From contig NC_081412.1 of NCBI RefSeq assembly GCF_030272615.1, positions 478,617,657 through 478,681,656 on the forward strand: a DNA stretch of 64,000 bases, read 5' to 3'. Positions within the stretch are counted from its first letter, which is position 1. Each line of letters starts with the position of its first letter. A model generated the notes under the pieces. It made no database searches and had not been told where the DNA came from. It worked only from the letters and a program-made list of their open reading frames with translations. Made by a program: the position numbers and the translations under genes. Positions 1 to 13,333 of the stretch are shown piece by piece. The stretch is from Cryptomeria japonica (Eukaryota > Streptophyta > Pinopsida > Cupressales > Cupressaceae).

Positions 1-655
1 AAGTGATATTTCAATTCTATGTGATTTGTCCTTGCATGTAACACATGATTTTTTGAAATATTGATAGCAGTTGTATTGTCACAATAAATAGCTACCAATT
101 TAGACATATCAAGTTTAAAACCTTCTAATACATGTCTCATCCAGATTGCCTACGTGCAATTCATTGATGTTGCAACATACTCCACCTCTACTGTTGACTG
201 TGATACACATGTTTTCTTCTTACTTGTCCAAGCAACCAATCTACCTCCAAGAAGAAAATCTCCTCCGGTCATCAACATTGCCTGCCCAATCTGCATCAGT
301 AAACACTTCCAAAGAAAAATCATTTTTATAAGGATACCATAAACCATAATCTATTGTGCCTTTCAAGTATCGAAGTATCCTTTTCAATGCTACCAAGTGT
401 GTCTCCATGGGATCCTTCTGAAATCTAGCAACTAAACCAGCAACATGTGCAATATCAGGCCTACTGTGAACAACATAATGCAAATTACCAATCATGGACC
501 TGTATTCTTTTTCATCAACAAAGGGTGAATCATTTTGTTTAGAAAATTTACAACCTATCACCATCGGAGTACCAACCGGTTTATAATCCTCCATGCCAAA
601 TGTTTTCAACACTTCCTTTACATACTTACTCTGACACAAACATTCCACCATCCAA
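1..655 (-). pseudogene. Ty1/copia pol remnant: RT C-terminus and RNase H
   Basis: Read on the minus strand, this is the last part of a copia reverse transcriptase followed by RNase H. Visible landmarks are CQSKYVKEVLKTFGM, RPDIAHVAGLVARFQ, KRILRYLKGT and TDADWAGNVDD, then GGRLVAWTSKKKTCVSQST and, near the left edge, YCDNTTAINISKN and HARTNHIELKYH. The frame is broken near 245-260, where the usual K-S-T-S-G stretch is missing, and by an in-frame TAG at 148-150. Copia similarity stops near 655 and the fragment runs off the left edge. The family assignment is firm because the RNase H motifs are characteristic of copia. No LTR, gag or integrase of this element is in view. Confidence 0.9.
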
Positions 656-784
656 TTGCTGGACTTGCAACCTGTTGGACACTATATTTGAAAATAAAAA
701 ATATATATAAAAAAATGTATATTTCCATAGGCGTAAAGACTAAAAGATGTTTCGGCCAGCAACTTGTATTGAGCACTCCGAAAG

Positions 785-1345
785 AAGTTTCATCGAAAGA
801 GTATTTTCATCGAAATAAAGTATATAAAGCGCCAAGCAAAAATACTTTGGCAAAAAGTCACCTTCGATGGATACAGAAAACCGCTCATCGATACTCCAAG
901 TTTCATCGAAAAATGAAAAACAAAAGGCAAAAAGGTAAAAAGTGATTTCGAAGGAATATAACTACCGAAGAAACTCATAAAGCATTCATCGAAATGCAAG
1001 ATCTCATCGATGACATGATGTTGAACAAAAGCAAAAGTGTTTCATCGATAAAGGAGGATATCGATGGAAAAGGACTGTCGATGAACATACATGAGCCTTC
1101 ACCGAAGAAAGGAACTCATCGAAAGAATGATTTCGATGAAACTTGCGAGTGACCTATCGAAAAAGAGGTCTATCGATGAAAGAATGATTTCGATGAGTCT
1201 TGAAGGTGGCTTCTCGACATGGGCTATTCACTGAAAGAATAGTATCGAAGAGAATGGGCTTTCGATGGAAGATTTAAACACTCGGCCGAAGACAAGGGTT
1301 TCATCGATAACTTGAAATACGATCACTTTGGTCGAACTGTACTTC
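785..1345. repeat. Cluster of TCGA-cored short motifs (TTTCATCGA / TCGATGAAA)
   Basis: About 20 copies of TCGA, mostly as TTTCATCGA, ATCGATGAAA or TTTCGATGA, occur in roughly 560 bp at irregular 15-45 bp spacing and in both orientations. Chance would give about two. The ATCGAT core is palindromic. The spacers are not alike, so this is not an ordinary tandem satellite. It lies just upstream of the long frame starting at 1607. Similar clusters, each with a different CG-containing core, occur in elements B, C and E of this window. The flanks 656-784 and 1346-1606 show no gene. Confidence 0.7.
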
Positions 1346-1606
1346 CCGCGAAAGAGTTAAAGGCCCAAGTGAAGAATGTCACATCTGCAATTAAGTTTAA
1401 ACACTTGAGTAGCCATTGTAGATGCAGAACATTAACTGTGCACAAGTTGCCCATACGATTACAGTTGAATTGATTGAATTTTCATAAGAACCAGATCAAT
1501 GCTAAAAGACTGAAAATTGCGAAGAACTTGCGGAAACTTGTGAACGACAGTCAGAAGAGCTGGACATTTCTCCAAGTAAGTGTTGTCTCTCATATTTGCT
1601 GTAATC

Positions 1607-4600
1607 ATGGAACCTTCGTCTTCTTCCTCTAAAAAGAGTAGGAAAGGAAAAGAACTAAACCCTGAAGAGAAGCCCAAGATACAAAAGAAAGAAGGGAGAG
1701 CTCTGACTCAGGATTTGTTAGACCAGTGTCCCTCATCTAGTGTAAGGTCTAAAAAAATCAAAAGTGAAGAAGAAGGATTGGAGGATAGATTTGAAAATCT
1801 AGGAGACATTTGGACTGAAATCAGAGGACATGAATTATTCTTGTTTAGCTACAAAAGAAGGGATGCTCCCGAGCCCATATGTAATCTATGGAAGAAGAAC
1901 TTAGGGAAATTGGTAGTCCCGAACGTGTTCGTAGATGTTGAATTAATGAAAGCTCTGGTAGATTGTTATAATCCGAGAACCAAAACCATATGCGATTACA
2001 GAGGGAATCCATTAGTAGTGATTAACAAACAAACTATTGATATGGTATTTGATTTAGACTGGGAGGTGGAGGAGAGTATTGATATGAAGAAACTTTCACA
2101 AGAATTCTTTACTCTGGAAAACATCTACAGGACTTGGAGACTACCTATTCACAGGCCAAAAGTGGGTGGGTCATTTGTTCCGTTCAGCAAAGATGACAAG
2201 GTGTCATTTGATGTCAACCACTTCCATCCATATTTCAAATATACATATTATGCTGCAGCCCAAGTACTAGGCCTAGAGGCTCATCCACTCATGGATATTG
2301 GGGTTATGGTTCTGTGTGCTGACTTACAGTCAAAAGACCCTAGGTCATTTGATTTTGCCACTTATGTTGCAGATGCCTTAAATCATGGGTTGGAAAAATT
2401 GAAAGGGGACCTTGTGAATATTCATTTTTCATTATATTCCTTGTTAATGCATATCATTCTTTATTGTGGACAAGAGATTAACTTCTGGTCAGATGATTTC
2501 TGCATTAGATCTTACGACAAGAATGGTCTGAAGAAACCAGTTCAGTTATGGGTTTTTGCATGGGACCAGAGGTTCATGAACAACCAGTACTGGCACTTTC
2601 AAGAATATTTTGTGAAACCCCTTAGTGCAGCTTTTGGGCAACACAGGGATTACACTTTGTCCCCTGAAATCAAGAGATTCCTCAGACCAAAAGACTTCTC
2701 TCCAGAGTCACAGATTGATCATAATTGGGGTGATTGGTATTACCATGATAATCACACAGAAATCAGGATATTTGGATATGAAGGGAAACCCCACATGCTT
2801 CCAATTACAGTGCCAAACAGGGTGGCTAGCCTGGAGATCATAAGACAATTGTCTATTGTCAGTGCTAAACACTTAACAGATTTCGGTAAACAATCCATCG
2901 TTCCAGGTTTATTGGTTTTCTCTGATTTCATTGTTAAAAGTTCAAAAAGTTATCATTTATTGCAGAACAAGTTAGACTACTATGGCATGACTCTGGGTGA
3001 GCCTAGAGAGAACTTCGATCCTGAAGGATATATAAGAGCTGCCAGAGCATCACAAAAACTCAAAGCTGGAATACATGTGGCCAAAATGCCAGATGACCTG
3101 ATTAAGAATCTTGAAAGAGAAGAGGCCAAAGCTTTGAGAGAAAAGAGTGAGTTAGTTTGGGAGGCCTACAAATGGAAAAGGGTAAGGGGAATGATAGATG
3201 GAGACTTAATTGGAAATCTCCAAGATCCTTTGGAAGTGGCTAAAAGGCTGCTTCAACATGAAGCAGAAATCATGCATAGAGTGCCTTCGCAATTCCTTCA
3301 TTTCATTAATACTGAGAAGGATAGTCAGCCCCTAGCTCACATGTCACCAAAATCGACCGCTAGTAGTATCCCTCTTGATTCTCCTAGAGAAGATTATCCT
3401 CCTGGTTTCGAAGCAGAGATGAATATGGACACTGGTGAAATTAATATCAAGGATGTCATCGATATAAGGATGACTGAGCATGAAGATTTTGTTACTGATG
3501 ATGGATTCGCCTCCTCTAGGGAATTCCTCTCATTTTTATACCAATACAAAGGAGCTCATGTAAAATGAAGCATGGCTGGAAGACCAGAGGAGGAACAGAT
3601 GAAGAAATTGCAGGATGAGATTGATGTCCTCATGAAAGATATGACTCCTGAGAAAGGGAGGAAATTACTAAAAGAGGCCGGTGTAATCATCTTTTCTGGT
3701 TGGGATATAAACTCAACACTTTTATTCGATGGGTTCTTGAAAAAACAAGACTTGAATCAATAGGTGTTGCCTCAGGAGATAGATAAATTGTTCCTAGGCT
3801 CTGGATATGATCCAGACAAGAAAGCTCTCCTACAATGGGCATTATATCCAAAGGGGAAGAGGCCTATCATTGTAGACATTGAAGAAACCTTTGGACACCT
3901 CATGGTTCATCAGGTTGGAAAAACTGACCCTAGGGTCACTGCTAAACTCAACTTGGATGTTGCCAGATTGAACCTGGACCAGACATAATTTTTGGTCAGA
4001 GAGAACATCACATATAAGGGGTTGTATGAAAAGTCTAAAGAGGAGAATCAAAAGTTGCAAGCAAAAATATTGCAACTAGAGATAGGGACTCCTATAAGCG
4101 AGTACACCTCATACCCCACGGGACGTAGCTTGGACGATGTCTCTGATGCTCTGTACTGGAAATATCAAGCAGAAAAGGCCAATAAACGCGCAGAAGGTAT
4201 CCAACAAAGGATGGACAAACTGGTCAATGATATCATAGGACATCGGTTTAACACCATGCTCTTGCAGGTTGAACCATATTGGAAAGTATATAGTGGAACA
4301 ATAAAGGCGTTAACAGAGCATGAGAGATTAAAAGCATGACTGCATGAAGTACTGAATAATGTAGATGCCATGACACCAGAGGAAAAAACTGAGGGGACTG
4401 CGTATATGGAGAATCATGTTAAACTTGAAGATACGCTGAGAAGAGATTTGAAGGAATTGGATGATGAGAAACCTGTTGGAATGCCCTCTGTTTACAAAGA
4501 AGGAGAAGTGATATCCCTGGAAGATTTGCAAAAAGAGCTCATCAGCGTCAAGGATTGGGCCTTGTCAGAAATAGATCGAAGTAAGGATATGGCCCCTACT

Positions 4601-4759
4601 GTCAACCAGATGATATTCAAGTATCTGTTGCAGGGAGATGAATTGAAGAAACAGAGTGCTCGAATCAAAACCTTCAAGGACGATGACTACATTCATCATT
4701 TAGGACTTCTAAATCTCTTTTTGCTTAAGTTTGTTAGAAACACTCAAACTAACGATTAG
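1607..4759 (+). pseudogene. Retroelement-type accessory ORF, 1051 codons with four in-frame stops
   Basis: A single frame runs from the ATG at 1607 to 4759, interrupted only by TGA at 3566, TAG at 3761, TAA at 3986 and TGA at 4337. The first open part is 653 codons, far longer than chance allows in this AT-rich DNA. The N-terminus is basic and low-complexity (KKSRKGKEL). Residues around 90-150 carry VFVDVELMKALVDCYNP, then RGNPLVVINKQTIDMVFDL, a layout like the PMD or putative plant transposon protein families (fixed block, then G-x-x-L-x-x-x-I-x-x-x-x-I). The C-terminal third is rich in charged heptads (KEENQKLQAKILQLE) and looks like a coiled coil, as in the PMD genes of B and C. I chose ATG 1607 because the frame closes with TAA at 1577-1579. 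The exact family is not recognised. It is probably an element-borne gene, not a host gene. Confidence 0.6.
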
Positions 4760-7680
4760 TGTTTCGAAAAGTCGTGTCTCTTCATGAAAAGCCTTCATCC
4801 TCATATATATATGAGAATGATTTTTGTAATGTAAAAGAAAGAATTAAGGTCAAGATAGCGATGTTTAACAGCCTGTAAGTCTTCTGTATACGAACCATAA
4901 TGGAATACAAATTCTGATAAATTATTTCTCTGCATATGTGTTACGGATCATTTCATTTTCTTTTGGCAATCGTCTGTGATATTGTCTGATAGGATAAGGT
5001 TATTCATGTTCTTGAGATCAAATCCATGCTTTGTATCATAATATTGAAACAAAAGTTTTGCTTGCGGATTGTAATTGTTCCTTGCAGAGCTTAATTGACT
5101 GGTCCCTTAAGGGTAGGGTTAAATTCACTCAATCAACATATGATATAAGCATTTATTTGGTTTCAAAAGAAATAATAACTGACAGGTTCATAAAGGGATG
5201 AATTAAAAAACTGTCTCATAGGTTTGCACCATAAGTCCTGAAGAAAAGTGCAATGACTCTGTAGCCCTAACAGCGAAGAAGGCACTGGCTAATTACAGAT
5301 TACACTCATCGTTTTATTCATCGTTGATTATTTTAACAGCAATAGAAGTAATTAAGAAACATAAAACAAATAATTATTACAACAACAATCTTGAACTCAT
5401 CTGCTATATCTCCATTCAAGGAACTTATGCCATTTCAAGATCAGGAGATATCAGATTAGGATAATAAATCTGCTATAAAAAGCACTGGTTATTGGAGACA
5501 TTCAGTGAATAGGTATACCCGCCTAGGTCCTGCAGAGCCTGAAGTGAGAGAGTAAAATTTGAATAAGTTTGCTCTATATGTTGGCCAAGTCAATTGGAGG
5601 GTTTAACCATAGGAGTTGGCATTTCCTTAGAACCTATCCAATCTATTGATTTGAGACCCAACACAACCCAATGAAAAACTTAATCTATTGAACCCAAGAG
5701 AGGACTGCTCCACTAAACTATTGAACCCTCTGACTACAGTTTAGTCTCAAACCATCATAGGTGGTAAAAGTGTTGAATCCCTAATTGCCAAACTCTTTCT
5801 ATTGAAAGGGTAGGAATTTTGAATGGGAAACGAATACTATAAGTAAAGGGTGCATAAACGCTTAAGTAAAGGTGGGGCTGGTCATGAGAAAAAGCTTCGA
5901 GTTTGTAGGTATGTGAAGCTGCGAGGCTAACGCATCACCACCTCCCTCCCTCCCTTTCAATTAGAGTAGCAAGCTATAGATCTAGCCCATTTTTTATAAT
6001 AGAGTTGGACTTGTGCTTATGATTCCCTACATAAGAAGTGATTCACCTCAAAGTGAAAGATCCTACATCCTCTTAATAAAGTTTACCAAGTCTACTCATT
6101 GACTAATTTAATCAGTTTATCCATAAACTTTATCCAAGTTAATCACCACATCTGCCTCTCCAAGTGGTTCAACGGAGTCGAATGGGCATGGAATTGGCTA
6201 TGCTTCCAACCCTTAAGGAGCTGCTTGAACTTTCTCACTGCTGATGGCTAAATTAGTCAACTCCATCAACTGGCACTGGCCCAACTCTTGATCTGGGCAA
6301 GGCCTTGAATGGAAAAATTAGAACTAGAACTACATAACTACCTTAGAATTGTAGGGGAGGAACTTGACAATAATTAATATACCTCCTGCAATATAATATA
6401 AACCCTCCACCCTACTATTTGAAGGGCTAGCAGGCCTACATTAATTAACCCCCCTGCCATTAATCAGTGCAGGGTCCTACCCCTACAATTTGGCTGGGGG
6501 TAGGGGGGAGGGTCTCGATATATTTTCTATTGGATATGTATGTTATACTCTTATTGACATGAAACATTGTATGAATTTATGACTTTTTGGTTAATGAAAA
6601 TACTTTTTACAATTATTATGCATAATTGCATATATATTTGATGATTGAAATCAAGATGATCTATTTGTATCAACATTTGTTAGATTGTGACAATTCTATA
6701 TTATAAATCTTGACTTAGTATATGTTGCACTTCCAATATAGTTTTTGTGAGGGAGGGGGTGGGGGGGAATTATTAATAGGAGCAAAGTTGCAAGTGTTAA
6801 TGTTAGTTTGTATGTTTTTTTTAAATACAAGATTTGTTTTGAAAGTATTGGGTGGTTTTGATACCACCTCTTTACTACGGGTGGTCATTTCACTCAAAGC
6901 TAAAATACAATATCTCAAGATGTACTAACTTTTTTATTTCATCATATGTTTCTAAGTCTTTTGAACTTATAGGTGTTTCTTAAAGTCCACCTAACTCTAT
7001 ATATATGCAATATAAGCTTGAATTAAGCATTAAGGAGAGCAATAAAATGATTTAGAATAGCATTTTATGGATATTTCTAAGTTTTTTCTAGTCATTGTGT
7101 GTTGTTATCAAGGTTGTAAGGTTATTAAGATGTTAAGGTATGTGAGATATTATATATTCTATTTATTTTGTCTATAATTCTTATTAAAACCTCACTTAAT
7201 TGAAATCAATTCTTGTTCCACAATTCAAGTTCATATGTTGGTAACTAGAGAATATTTTGTAGTTTCATGCCTCAAACTAGATTGAAAGGAAAGAATATTA
7301 TAACTTTGCAAAGAGACATATAATGTCACAAGTGAAAGAGAAATTTTTGAAGCATTGAAGGTGGAGGAGGATATGCAGTATCTAAAGCAAGGCTCTCCAA
7401 GATGAAAAATACCATTTCAAGTTTGTTATAGTCCATGGAGACCTGAAGATCCTTACAAAAATCCTCCTAGAGGAAAGAGAAAAGACAAGGATTATTGATT
7501 CTTATAGTCTTATAGAAAAGTGTGCCAAGTTTCATACTTTTACCATACATGCATATGCCCTTTCCATCAAACCCTTGGTTTGTAGTGTCTTACAGGGCAA
7601 TATGACTGTATTTTTGTGATTTCTAGTGCTTGAATGATTTATTTCTATTAAAAGAGTGTTTAAACATGCTAGATATGTAT
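4760..7680. other. No recognisable gene (2.9 kb intergenic / decayed repeat)
   Basis: I see no coding similarity, LTR boundary or RNA gene here. Small landmarks are a (TA)-rich stretch near 4802, a CCCTCCCTCCC run near 5942, G-runs near 6490-6510 and 6750-6768, and two short AT-rich segments. The first few hundred bases may be the 3' untranslated region of the frame ending at 4759. Confidence 0.5.
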
Positions 7681-10600
7681 ATATACACATTCCTTATCAA
7701 TCCTAGGGCCCGATCAATCCATTTGATCTATGCTATTTTAAAATCGTCCTTAAAAAAAGCCTAATTTGACTATAAACATCATATTTTCATCTATTCCCTA
7801 CAAAACAACCCTATCTTATTTTCAAATTTGTTCAACAAGGGAAAAAGGGGTATCTCAAATATTTATTATTAGGTGCATGAAGGTAGTTATGACAGAAAAT
7901 ATCTTTTATGCACCGAAGAGAACGCGTCGTCACAGTGTGGTCCATAACATTTAGAAGATTTAGCGAGTGAAATAGGGGTATGCCTAGTATAAACCCGACC
8001 TATCAAACATTCTCACACTAATGGTTCATGCACATGACAAACGCATTAAATGTTAGGGTATGTTGTAACTTTTGATTGAATGTATTTGATGTTTTTTGTT
8101 GCAATAGAAAAATTCTTGCCACAAGAAAATGGGTTCTAGTATTTAAAATCTGAGAGAGACTAATAGAGAGGGACCTCACTTGACCTTTTAGGTTTAGATG
8201 GCTCATTCATTTGTGCCATAGATTTTGAGAAAAATGTTGTCAAATTTTGATAATTTTTGCACTTTAGGCACTTAAGAGAATGTGTCACTAGGGTATGACC
8301 TAGAATGATTAAGCGAGTTGGTGAGTGAAAGAGGGGAATTCCTAGTGTAAATATAGCCTCTTAGACATGCTCGCATTGATTGTTTGTGCCAAAAATGAAT
8401 AAAATGAAATTTAGGTTATATTGCAACTTTTGATTAAATGCATTTGATGCTTTTTGGGCAAGTAGAAAAACTCTCACAATGAATGAATAGAATCCAGTAT
8501 TCAAAAATAAGAGAGGTTATTGGATAGGGGCCTCACATGACCTTGTAGGTTTAGATGGATCCTTAATGTGAGCCATATATTGCAAGAAATGCTCTATCAA
8601 AGTTTGATAATTTTTGCGCTTAAGACACTTAAGAAAATGTGTTTCTAGGGTATGGCCTAAAATGATTGGGCGACTTGGTGAGTGAAATAGAGGCATTCCT
8701 AGTGTTAGATCGACCTCATAGATGGGATCACACCAATTTTTTGTGCCCATGATGAACAAAATGAAATTTAGGGTATAGTACAAGTTTTTGTTGAATGCAT
8801 CTAATGCTTTTTGGGGCAGCAAAAAAACTCTCGCCACAAGTGAATAGAATTGAGTATTTGAAAATAAGAGAGGTTATTAGAGAGGGGCCTCACACAAACC
8901 CATAGGTTTAGATGTCTCATTCATATGTAAAATATATTTTGAGGAACACTCCATCAATATTTGATAATTTTTGCACTTAGGGCACTTAAGAGAACATGTC
9001 ACTAGGGTATGGTCTAGAATGAGAGAGTGAAGTGGTGCGAAAAATAGGGGCATGACTACCATAAACCTAGCCTCATGGATACAATCACATTGAAAATTTG
9101 TGCCCATGATGAACATAGTGAAAGTTGGGGTATATTGCAATTTTTCATTAAATGCATCTGATGCTTTTTGGGGCATAAAAAAAACTCTCACCACAAGCAA
9201 ATTGAATTGAGTATTAAAAAATTGAGGAAGGTTATTAGAGATAGGTCTCACATGACACAATAGATTTAGATGAATCATTCATATGTGCCATAGATTTTGA
9301 TAAATGCTTCGTAAAAGTTTGAATTTTTTTGCACTTAGGGCACTTAAGAGAATGCATCGCTAGGGTATAGCCTAAAACAATTGAGTGACTTGGCGAGTGA
9401 AATATGGGCATAAATAACATAAAATTGGACCCCTAAATATGCTCACTAATGATCCATACCCACAATAAACATAATAAAAGTTAGGGTATATTACAAATTT
9501 TCATTAAATGCATCTGATGTTTGTTGGGGCAGTAGAAAAACTCTCGCTACAAGCAAATGGAATCGACTATTAAAAAATTGAGAGGTTATTGGAGAGGTGC
9601 ATCACACAACATTGTGGGTTTATAAAACTCATTCATATGTGCCATAGATTCTGATAAACACTAATTTCATCTATGTTGTTCTAAAATAGTCCTAAAAACA
9701 AAACTAATTTGATTGTAAATAACAATTTTTTTATTATCTATTTTGTATAAGAAAACCTTCTTATTTTTACACATTTTTTATAAGAGTGAAAAGGGTATCT
9801 CAAATGGGTCTCAAATCTTGATTATTAGGTGCATGAAGTTATGGCAAAACAAGTGACTTTTATGCATTGAAGAGAATGTGCCACTAGGGTATGGCTTGGA
9901 ATGACCAGGAAACTTGGTGAGAAAATTAGGGGCATGCTTAGCCTAAAACCAACTTATCAGACATGCTTGTGTTGATGGTTCATGCCCACGACGAACAAAA
10001 TAAATTTAGGCTATATTGCAACTTTTGATTGACTGCACTTACACTTTTTGTTGCGATAAAAAAGTCTCACCACAAGTGAATGTATTCAAAAAATGAGATA
10101 GGTTATTTAAGAAAGGCCTCACATGACCCCACATGTTATGAAAACTAATTCATATGTGCCATAGATTCTGAAAAATGCTAATTTTATCTCTGCTATTCTA
10201 AAACAATCCTAAAAACAAGCTTGATTTGAGTGTAGACAATAATTTTTCATCTATTCCATACAAAATAACCCTATATTATATTAAAATATGTTTAATAAGG
10301 GTGAAAAGGGTATCTTAAATGGGTCCCAGATATTAATTATTAGGTGCATGAAGGGAGTTTTTTCAAAAAAGGTGACTTTTATGCACTAAAGAGAATGTGT
10401 CAATAGGGTATGGCCCAAAATGATTGGGCAACTTGGTAAGAAAAAAAAAGGGGGCATTCCTAGCATAAATCCAACATCATGGATGTGCTCACACTAATGG
10501 TTCATGCCCACAACAAACAAAATTAAAGTTAGGGTATATTGCAAGTTTCAGTCAATGCACCTAATGCTTTTTATTGCAAAAGAAAAAGTTTCACCAATGA

Positions 10601-11280
10601 GAAAATGGATTTGAGTATTCAAAAAATAGGAGAGGTTATTGGAGAGAGGCCTCACATGACCCCATAGATTTAGATGGCTCGTTTGTATGTGCCATAGGTT
10701 TTAAGAATCGCTCTGTCAAAGTTTGACAATTTTCACATTTAAGGCACTTAAGAGAATGTGTCACTAGGGTATGGCCTAGAACAATCGAGCGACTTGGTGA
10801 GTGAAACAGGGGCATGCCTAGTATAAACTCAACCTCTCAGATATTCTCACACTAATGATTTGTGCCGAAAAATAGAATAAATGTTAGGGTATATTGCAAC
10901 TTTTGATTAAATGCTTTTGATGCTTTTTGGGCCAGCAAAAAAACTCTCGCCATGAGAAAATGGATTCAATTATTCAAATACTGAGAGAGATTGTTAGAGA
11001 GGGGCTCATATTACCACATATATTTAGGCAACTCATTTGTATGTATCATAGTTTCTAAAAAATTCTCTGTCAAAGTTTGACGATTTTTGGCACTTAGGAC
11101 ACTTAAGAGAATGCACAGACACAATATGGACTACAATGTTCTAACAACTTGGCGAGTGAAATGAGGGCATTCCTAGCATAAACATGGCCACCCAGACACA
11201 TTAGTACTAATGATTCGTGTCTAGGATGAACAAAATGAAAGTTAAGCTATATTGTTATTTTTAGGCCTCTTTATATGCTC
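7680..11280. repeat. Tandem array of about 357-bp units, nine copies, two enlarged
   Basis: The phrase AGAGAATGTGTCACTAGGGT, with variants, recurs near 7917, 8277, 8634, 8990, 9350, 9874, 10391, 10751 and 11106. Spacings are therefore about 360, 357, 356, 360, 524, 517, 360 and 355 bp. Each unit also contains TTAGGGTATATTGCAACTTT, ATGCATCTGATGCTTTTTGG, ACTCTCGCCACAAG and GAGAGGTTATTGGAGAGG. The two long units carry an extra segment of about 160 bp (AAACCTAATTTGA-like, CTATTCC) that also begins the array near 7730. Copies differ by roughly 15-25% by eye, so the array is old. A minus-strand frame of 60-133 codons is open in several units. Confidence 0.85.
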
Positions 11281-11356
11281 TCGACCTCAAACTAGGGCAG
11301 TAGTTTAACTTGTGATTTAACTGGCCAAATATTGTCAAATTTTGGATTGTTGATGC

Positions 11357-11610
11357 TTATTAGGTGCAAGAAGGATGTTATGGAAAAAAGTGGCAAACCT
11401 TGCATTAACATAATTAGAATATGAATTTTTAGATTTTTTTTACAAAAATCACACCTTAATTGTAAGACTAAGTATCTCAATCATTAGGTACATGAAGGAA
11501 GTTATGGAAAAAATGTGACAAATCATGCAACATAATTAGAATAATGCATTTTTATATTTTATTACAAAAATCACACCTCAATTGTAAGACTAAGTATATC
11601 AATCATACCA
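11357..11610. repeat. Direct duplication of about 125 bp
   Basis: Two adjacent copies begin ATTAGGTGCAAGAAGGATG (near 11357) and ATTAGGTACATGAAGGAAG (near 11483). Both run through ACATAATTAGAAT and TACAAAAATCACACCT to TTGTAAGACTAAGTAT. The opening phrase ATTAGGTGCATGAAG also occurs in the long units of the array to the left, so this pair is probably a decayed edge of that array. Confidence 0.7.
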
Positions 11611-13105
11611 TAATATTTCACACAAGTATCTCATAAGACACATTTTTAGATAAGGAACAATTTTTCATTTGTATAAATATACAAGCCATATGTACATATA
11701 TCCAAATAATCTTGACATTATAATTTTTCTTTGCATTTACATTCAATCCAATGAACCATCTAGATCCACTCTACTCTTTATCGTGTCTAGTATTGCCTCA
11801 TGGCTAGACTCACAAACCTCCCATAGGTTCTTGTTAAGTAGTCTACCCCCATATTTGATCAAATGAACATTTGATGCCATCACAATGTTGGAATAATGAA
11901 GAATCTTTTCTGTGTGTCTCAAAGTCCTTGAAAAACCACAAGTTAGACTTCTTCACTAGGTACTTCCTAAGCCATGTGCCATTTGTGGATAAAATCCATA
12001 ACTGCTATTTCAAGCCCTTTATTTCCATGGGTTTTGTCCTCCATGCTCCCAAGGTTTGATTTAAGTTTTTCTCCGTGGAAGCCACATGTCAACTAGGTGT
12101 GTTTAAAAAAAATGTTATGTTGCCTTGATCTGTTGAAGCTCCACTAGACTGCCACATGTTCTTTCATCAGGTGACTCTCTTGAGTGATTCTATATTGTAA
12201 GTCCCATATGTGGGGGGCTTCCACATGTTGGCTCTGCGATAGTTTTTGAGGAAAAGAAATAAAAGATGTTGAGAAGCCCCACTCACATTCCAAAGCCCCA
12301 CTCACATTCCATGTGTCCTAATCAAAAAAACAAATAAGAAACCACAAATTGGCGAGGTAGAGTGCCTAAGATTTTCATAGCCTGGGTTTGTTCGAAAGCA
12401 TGTCAAATTCTAGGTGTTCTCTAGGGAAGTGTAGAGGTAAGTGCAGGGAATCAATCTTTTGAAGTTGTTTTAGTGAAAATGATGACTCTTGGCAAATGGA
12501 AAAGAATGATCAAGAGGCCAAGAGGTTATACTGCCTTTGGTGATGGCTTCCTTGCAAATCTTCATGATTTCTTCTATTTCCTTAGGCATCCCAATTCACA
12601 CAAGAAGGCCTTTTAAGGTGAAGGGGCTATCAATTATGGGGGTTAACTCTTAGAGGAATGAATTTTAGTAGTTTATTGTCGGCCTTAGCACTATTATTTT
12701 GAAATTTTATGCAAGTTAGACACTCAGACTATGCCAAATTTTGGCCTTTATGTTAGTTAAAGTTCATTTGATATTTAAATTGTGTTCTTTGTCAAATTGG
12801 GATAAATGTTAAACTCTGTAACCTAAATTTTGGCTTCTATGGTTTTTAATATAATTCCCGCAAGTTGAATCATGTCTTGTACTCTAGCATTCTGTGCTCT
12901 TTGATTCTAGGCATTAAAGTTCTCGCATATCACTATAGCTTATTTTATTTGTTAAGTTTTTCTCTTCCCCTTTTCCTCTAACATGAAGAGCCAACTTCTG
13001 AAATCCTGGAGGTCATCTAGTGAAACACAATAGGTTCCCCATTCACTGAACTTCCCATAAGGTTTTTTCCCTAAAAGAAATTTTAGGAATCAACAGTTTT
13101 TTTTC
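11611..13105. other. Non-coding; probably includes the 5' LTR of element A
   Basis: There is no gene here. The stretch ends with AGGAATCAACA, followed after a T-run by a PBS-like sequence at 13106, so the last several hundred bases are likely the 5' LTR of element A. I could not find its left end or a matching 3' LTR. A 16-bp phrase (CCCACTCACATTCC with its spacer) is duplicated near 12277-12310. Confidence 0.4.
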
Positions 13106-13124
13106 TAGCACGCTCGGTGGGACC
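13106..13124 (+). other. PBS-like site of element A
   Basis: The sequence TAGCACGCTCGGTGGGACC resembles the PBS of element C (TGGCACACCCGGTGGGAC), with the second base changed from G to A. It follows a CA-ending stretch and precedes gag by about 200 bp. A PBS pairs with the 3' end of a tRNA to prime minus-strand synthesis. Confidence 0.5.
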
Positions 13125-13333
13125 AAAAATGACTTGCCATAAGTGGGTGTATGAGCCATAGGCCTATTACCAAATCACAAACAATGGTAAATCCTATCTT
13201 GCTAGTGCCTCTGTTGGTAGTGGTAGTACAAGCAAGAGCCTCACGAAGTGGTGCACAAACCCAAGCACAAATCCAAGTGCAAATGGTAGCTCCATGGAAT
13301 TTTGTTACATAGAATAGTAGAAGTCCTCTTATT

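Noticed and set aside
6480-6515. G-rich run as a G-quadruplex
   Set aside because: Only three clear G-runs with uneven loops; too weak to claim.
8018-9420. Four minus-strand frames (62-133 codons) as separate genes
   Set aside because: They repeat with the tandem unit and shift frame between units; no domain is recognised. Kept only as a remark on the array.
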